Shown one piece after another: positions 61,407 through 64,000 of a stretch of DNA of 64,000 bases (position 1 is its first letter; each line of letters starts with the position of its first letter). The notes below the pieces were generated by a model, which did not search any database, was not told the origin of the DNA, and was given only the letters and a program-made list of their open reading frames with translations. The position numbers were made by a program, and so were the translations under genes. Source of the DNA: Arachnia rubra (GTDB taxonomy: Bacteria > Actinomycetota > Actinomycetes > Propionibacteriales > Propionibacteriaceae); contig NZ_AP024463.1 of NCBI RefSeq assembly GCF_019973735.1, forward strand, positions 1,550,001-1,614,000, written 5' to 3'.

Positions 61407-62597
61407 TTGAGTCGCCTGTTCACATCCGAATCAGTCACCGAAGGGCATCCTGACAAGATCGCCGACTCCATCTCCGACGCCGTGCTGGATGCGCTTCTCA
61501 CCGAGGACCCGGCAGCACGTGTCGCGGTCGAGACCCTCATAACCACCGGTCTGGTGGTTGTGGCCGGTGAGGTCTCCACCACTGCCTGGGCCGACGTGGC
61601 GACCCTGGTGCGGCAGCGCATCCTGGAGATCGGCTACAACAGCTCCCGGGTCGGATTCGATGGGGCGTCATGCGGCGTCACAGTGGCGATCGGCGCCCAG
61701 TCGCCTGATATCGCCGGGGGCGTGAATGACTCCCTTGAAGTGCGTAGCCGCGAGGATGGCGAGGTGGCCAGCCGCCAGGGCGCAGGTGATCAGGGACTGA
61801 TGTTCGGGTATGCCTGCAATGAGACTGAGCAGCTGATGCCCTTGCCGATCCACGTGGCGCACAGGCTCGCTGCCCGCCTGACGGAGGTGAGAAAGCAGGG
61901 AGTGCTCGGCTATCTCCGGCCCGACGGCAAGACCCAGGTCACCGTCAGCTATGAGGATGGACGACCCACGGGAATCGACACCGTTGTGGTCTCTACGCAG
62001 CATGATGACGGCGTCTCTCTCAGAGACGTGATGCTACCGGAGATCACCCGCGAGGTGATCCGGCCTGTGCTGGCGGAACACGGATACGACAACGCTGATC
62101 CCCGGATCTTCGTCAATCCCTCCGGCAAGTTCGTGGTCGGCGGGCCCATGGGGGATGCAGGGGTCACTGGACGCAAAATCATCGTCGACACCTACGGAGG
62201 AATGGCTCGTCACGGAGGCGGCGCCTTCTCCGGCAAGGATCCGTCGAAGGTGGACCGCTCGGCTTCCTACGCCACCCGTTGGGTGGCGAAGAATGTCGTG
62301 GCGGCGGGCTTGGCGGACCGCTGCGAGGTGCAGGTCGCCTACGCCATCGGCCGGGCTCACCCCGTGGGCTTCTACCTCGACACCTTCGGGACAGCGAAGG
62401 TGCCGGAACAGCAGATAACCGATGCGGTGAACAGCACCTTCGACCTGCGTCCGGCCAGCATCATCGCCGATCTCGATCTGCTGCGCCCCATCTACCGGCA
62501 GTTCTCCACACTCGGGCATTTCGGGCGCACCGAACCAGATGCCACCTGGGAAACCACCGGCCGTGCACAGGAGCTGGCGAGGGCAGTCAAGGGCTGA
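61407..62597 (+). CDS. metK: S-adenosylmethionine synthetase
   Basis: It makes SAM from methionine and ATP. The product has 396 residues from TTG 61407, beginning [20 protein letters not shown]. The [16 protein letters not shown] loop, DGKTQVTV and [16 protein letters not shown] motif are all present. TTG 61407 follows GGGAAGGAG (61391-61399); the frame is open upstream through rpoZ, but that part is a shadow. Confidence 0.95.
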   Translation: MSRLFTSESVTEGHPDKIADSISDAVLDALLTEDPAARVAVETLITTGLVVVAGEVSTTAWADVATLVRQRILEIGYNSSRVGFDGASCGVTVAIGAQSPDIAGGVNDSLEVRSREDGEVASRQGAGDQGLMFGYACNETEQLMPLPIHVAHRLAARLTEVRKQGVLGYLRPDGKTQVTVSYEDGRPTGIDTVVVSTQHDDGVSLRDVMLPEITREVIRPVLAEHGYDNADPRIFVNPSGKFVVGGPMGDAGVTGRKIIVDTYGGMARHGGGAFSGKDPSKVDRSASYATRWVAKNVVAAGLADRCEVQVAYAIGRAHPVGFYLDTFGTAKVPEQQITDAVNSTFDLRPASIIADLDLLRPIYRQFSTLGHFGRTEPDATWETTGRAQELARAVKG

Positions 62598-62599
62598 GC

Positions 62600-64000
62600 A
62601 TGAGTTCGGCCACGCTGTTCGACGCCCCGGCCGCCGAACAGGTGGCCAAGGTGGCGGTCGATATCCCGCTGGCACATCTGGATCGTCTCTTCGACTACCG
62701 CATTCCTGAGAAGCTGGCTCAGGAAACACGTCCCGGGATCAGGGTGACGGTCCCCTTCGCCGGCCAGGTTGTGGATGGCTGGGTGGTTGCCATCGGGGAG
62801 CCGAAAACCAGCGGGAGGCTGGCTGTGCTGCGTTCAGTGACGTCGCCGGAACCGATCCTGACACCGGAGCTTTTCGAGCTGATCCGGGGAGTCGCTGACC
62901 ACTATGCCGGAACCTGGTGGGACGTGGCCCGGCTTGCGATCCCGCCGCGTCAGGCCGCTGTAGAGAAGCAGCCCCAGCGTCCATGGCCGTCACCACAGGT
63001 GCCGGAGGAGATGGTTATCTTGCCGGGATTTCCTGGCGGTGCCGAGTTGCTCGGGGCGCTTGAGGATGGGGGGGCGCCGCGTGCTTTCTGGCAGGTTCCC
63101 TGCGTCGCCAGTACCCCGGGGGATCTCGTCGGTGGCGTCATCGAGGCGGTCGCCGCAACTGTGAGGGCAGGGCGTGGCGCACTGGTGCTGTTCCCGACCA
63201 GCCGGGGCATGGAGACAGCGGCCACCCGGTTGGAGCAGTGTCTAGGACAGGGCAGCGTAGCCCGTCTGAATTCGGACCTTAGCCGGGCTGTGCGCTACGA
63301 AAACTACCTTGCCTGCTCGCGCGGGCAGGCAAGGGTGGCCGTCGGAACCCAGTCAGCTGCCTTCGCACCCTTGCGGGACCTGGGGCTGATAGTGGTGGCC
63401 GACGATGGCAACGAGGGCCACTGTTTTGAGCGCTTCCCGCGGCCCAACGCTCGTTCGGTTGCGATGATCCGGGCAGTTCAGGAGGGCTGTGGGCTGTTGT
63501 TCGCCTCCCATGCACGCTCCTGTGAGGCCCAGAGCCTGATCGAGCGCCGCTGGCTGCGGGGGCTTGCCCTGCCGCCACGCGAGATGCGGCTCATCGGCCC
63601 AGTGCTCAAGGCGGTACCTGAAGTCCAGGGACGCAATCCCGGCGGAGGACGGCTCCGGTTGCCCCATCAGGCCTTTGACCATGTGCGGGCAGCTCTCGCA
63701 ACCGGCCCGGTGCTGGTCTCCGTTGCGCGGGCGGGCCACTCCTCGGGCCTTCGCTGCGACCGCTGCCGGGAAAGGGCGATATGCCCTCGCTGTGGTGGCC
63801 CACTGGTGCAGCCCCACCGGGACCGGCTTCAATGCCGGCTGTGCGGGCACACCCCGGTGCGTTTCGAATGCCTGCGCTGTCACTCCAACCGGCTGCGTGC
63901 CCCGATAGCCGGTTCGGACCGGACCGCGGAGGAGCTGGGCAGGGCTTTCCCCGGGACACGGGTGATCAACTCGTCTGCCGAGCGAATCCGCTCCGGGATC
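62600..64000 (+). CDS. priA: Primosomal protein N' (PriA), degenerate helicase type, 3' end cut by the window
   Basis: 467 codons are visible and the frame is open at the window end. The N-terminal DNA-binding domain is clear (VAVDIPLAHLDRLFDYRIPE). The Walker A motif of active PriA helicases (GVTGSGKT) is replaced by the unrelated VPCVASTPGDL, and the DEAH-box position reads VVADDGNEG. The paired zinc motifs remain (CDRCRERAICPRCGGPL and CRLCGHTPVRFECLRCHS). This fits the helicase-dead PriA known in actinobacteria. ATG 62600 is 2 bp after metK. Confidence 0.93.
   Translation, partial: MSSATLFDAPAAEQVAKVAVDIPLAHLDRLFDYRIPEKLAQETRPGIRVTVPFAGQVVDGWVVAIGEPKTSGRLAVLRSVTSPEPILTPELFELIRGVADHYAGTWWDVARLAIPPRQAAVEKQPQRPWPSPQVPEEMVILPGFPGGAELLGALEDGGAPRAFWQVPCVASTPGDLVGGVIEAVAATVRAGRGALVLFPTSRGMETAATRLEQCLGQGSVARLNSDLSRAVRYENYLACSRGQARVAVGTQSAAFAPLRDLGLIVVADDGNEGHCFERFPRPNARSVAMIRAVQEGCGLLFASHARSCEAQSLIERRWLRGLALPPREMRLIGPVLKAVPEVQGRNPGGGRLRLPHQAFDHVRAALATGPVLVSVARAGHSSGLRCDRCRERAICPRCGGPLVQPHRDRLQCRLCGHTPVRFECLRCHSNRLRAPIAGSDRTAEELGRAFPGTRVINSSAERIRSGI

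Overview
This 64 kb window is high-GC bacterial chromosome, almost all coding, with many 1-, 4- or 8-bp gene overlaps and frequent GTG/TTG starts. Gene content and order are those of an actinobacterium: hisD-C-B-H-A; yebC-ruvCAB-yajC-secDF-apt-rel; a hydrolase followed by hisS; alaS-ruvX-mltG-aroECKB-efp-nusB-carAB-pyrD-pyrF-mihF-gmk-rpoZ-metK-priA. A member of the Propionibacteriales is my best guess; this is inference from gene order and protein style, not a database match. I saw no insertion sequence, phage, CRISPR array, tRNA or rRNA.

Layout. 1-1.06 kb: end of trpB and trpA. 1.1-3.75 kb (minus strand): a response regulator, a sensor kinase and a DUF1707/LiaF-like protein, resembling an envelope-stress module. 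3.8-7.9 kb: dnaE and a small membrane protein. 7.9-13.9 kb: histidine genes, split by a sirtuin and a pyroglutamyl peptidase. 13.86-18.5 kb: a translationally coupled cassette of an acyl-CoA reductase/HAD phosphatase fusion, a divergent LarA-like protein and a PlsC-like protein with degenerate motifs, then a two-domain GNAT. 19.5-29.5 kb: yebC, Holliday-junction genes, Sec accessory genes, apt, an inserted K+ channel, and rel. 29.5-32.5 kb: an ECF sigma factor with a membrane partner, and a DUF349 protein. 32.7-38.3 kb: MBL hydrolase, hisS, and an efeUOB iron uptake operon behind a likely DtxR/IdeR box. 38.4-44.4 kb: aspS, two exporters, rarA and two small membrane proteins. 44.4-64 kb: one long plus-strand run from alaS to priA, which is cut by the window end.

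The most interesting points are: (1) the lipid-type cassette at 13.86-18.46 kb, whose first gene has a C8 homopolymer that puts the natural coupled ATG out of frame; (2) a structured non-coding region between mihF and gmk, with a perfect 18-bp terminator and an upstream sequence that could compete with it; (3) a 21-bp tandem duplication over the hisD stop/hisC start; (4) an Arg-to-Gln change in the HisA/PriA phosphate-binding segment; (5) repeated use of a TANNNT -10 box placed 6 or 8 nt before start codons, the signature of leaderless transcripts. Several conserved neighbours (hisF, pyrR/pyrB/pyrC, coaBC, ppiB) are absent from their usual positions.
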